DNA of 14,866 nucleotides from the NCBI GenBank assembly GCA_018224505.1, contig JAGTVD010000442.1, positions 1-14,866 of the forward strand, in the 5' to 3' direction. Of this stretch, positions 14,461 through 14,866 are shown piece by piece. Each line of letters starts with the position of its first letter. Positions within the stretch are counted from its first letter, which is position 1. A program made the position numbers and the translations under genes. A model generated the notes under the pieces. It searched no databases, was not told where the DNA came from, and worked only from the letters and a program-made list of their open reading frames with translations. This DNA comes from Desulfatitalea sp. (GTDB lineage: Bacteria; Desulfobacterota; Desulfobacteria; Desulfobacterales; Desulfosarcinaceae).

Positions 14461-14866
14461 CCTGCTGATTCAACCGCCCATCGAGGATTTTTACCTGACC
14501 GCCAAGCGGACCATGCCCTATGGGCTGGCCTGTGTGGCCGGGGCGCTGCGCAAGGAGGGGTTCAGCGTCGCCATCCTGGACGGTCTGGCCACCCCCAAAT
14601 CCAAGGCCATGGCGTGGCCCGACACAATGCATTACCTGCAACCTTACTACGGACGCGCCGACCGCTCGCCATTCGGGCTTTTTCACACCTATCGCCATTT
14701 TGGCTACAGCCTGCAGCACATCGCCCGGCAAGCCCGGGACTCGGGCGCCTTTTTGATCGGCATTTCCGCCCTGTTCAGCGCCTACAGCAATCTGGCCCTG
14801 CAGACCGCCGCCGCCGTCCGGAGCGCCTGCCCGCAAGCGATCATCGTTCTGGGCGGTCACCATCCC
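14450..14866 (+). CDS. B12-binding domain radical SAM protein, N-terminal part (cut by window end)
   Basis: An open frame of 139 codons runs from ATG at 14450 to the window end with no stop. The residues MPDILLIQPP at the start, YGLACVAGALRKEGFSVAIL (24-43) and the IIVLGGHHP end are the hallmarks of the N-terminal cobalamin-binding Rossmann domain that precedes radical SAM domains in class B enzymes. The DxHxxG base-off histidine motif is not seen, as is usual in this subgroup. The radical SAM CxxxCxxC motif would lie beyond the window. Such enzymes carry out methylations or methylthiolations and other radical chemistry in natural-product, lipid or cofactor pathways; the substrate cannot be told. 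It starts 106 bp after the regulator on the same strand and may be co-transcribed. Confidence is in the family of the N-terminal domain only. Confidence 0.8.
   Translation, partial: MPDILLIQPPIEDFYLTAKRTMPYGLACVAGALRKEGFSVAILDGLATPKSKAMAWPDTMHYLQPYYGRADRSPFGLFHTYRHFGYSLQHIARQARDSGAFLIGISALFSAYSNLALQTAAAVRSACPQAIIVLGGHHP

Overview
This 14.9 kb window is GC-rich, densely coding bacterial chromosome. The gene content points to a Gram-negative anaerobe-type lineage, most likely Desulfobacterota (the old Deltaproteobacteria). The reasons are a two-subunit glycine decarboxylase (GcvPA/GcvPB) linked to lipB-lipA, a cNMP/CBS/DUF294 nucleotidyltransferase-like protein, a Gld-type ABC cluster, an NtrC-type response regulator and a B12-binding radical SAM protein. 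This placement is inference from gene families; no marker gene such as rRNA is present.

Layout. From 125 to 13029 all genes are on the minus strand; from 13198 to the right end they are on the plus strand. Reading the minus strand from right to left: (1) a low-molecular-weight protein tyrosine phosphatase overlapping a small HTH/zinc-ribbon protein (13029-12276); (2) a four-gene membrane system of ABC ATPase, ABC-2 permease, GldG-like protein and DUF4340 protein (12083-7197); (3) a 254-bp intergenic region with an inverted REP-like pair and a palindrome-flanked promoter candidate; (4) gcvH-gcvPA-gcvPB-lipB-lipA (6942-2205), with overlaps or gaps of 5 nt or less; (5) a separately promoted cNMP/CBS/DUF294 protein (2059-125); (6) a 124-bp left edge holding a nested palindrome. 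On the plus strand, a divergent promoter region (13030-13197) leads to a receiver/AAA+ regulator (13198-14343), then to the start of a B12-binding radical SAM protein cut by the window end.

How the genes work together. The gcv-lip operon is self-contained for making active H protein: LipB places octanoate on the GcvH lysine, LipA inserts the sulfurs, and GcvPA/GcvPB decarboxylate glycine onto the lipoyl arm. The T protein (gcvT) is not in the window. The ABC/GldG/DUF4340 cluster looks like one membrane complex of unknown substrate.

The most unusual gene is the response regulator at 13198-14343. It has an intact receiver and Walker A/B motifs, but lacks the GAFTGA loop, both arginine fingers, the sensor II arginine and the Fis-type DNA-binding domain. 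It therefore cannot be a conventional sigma-54 activator. No CRISPR array, tRNA, rRNA, IS element or defence system was found. I do not see a clearly new multi-gene system, and the novel-looking items are the degenerate regulator and the intergenic palindromes.
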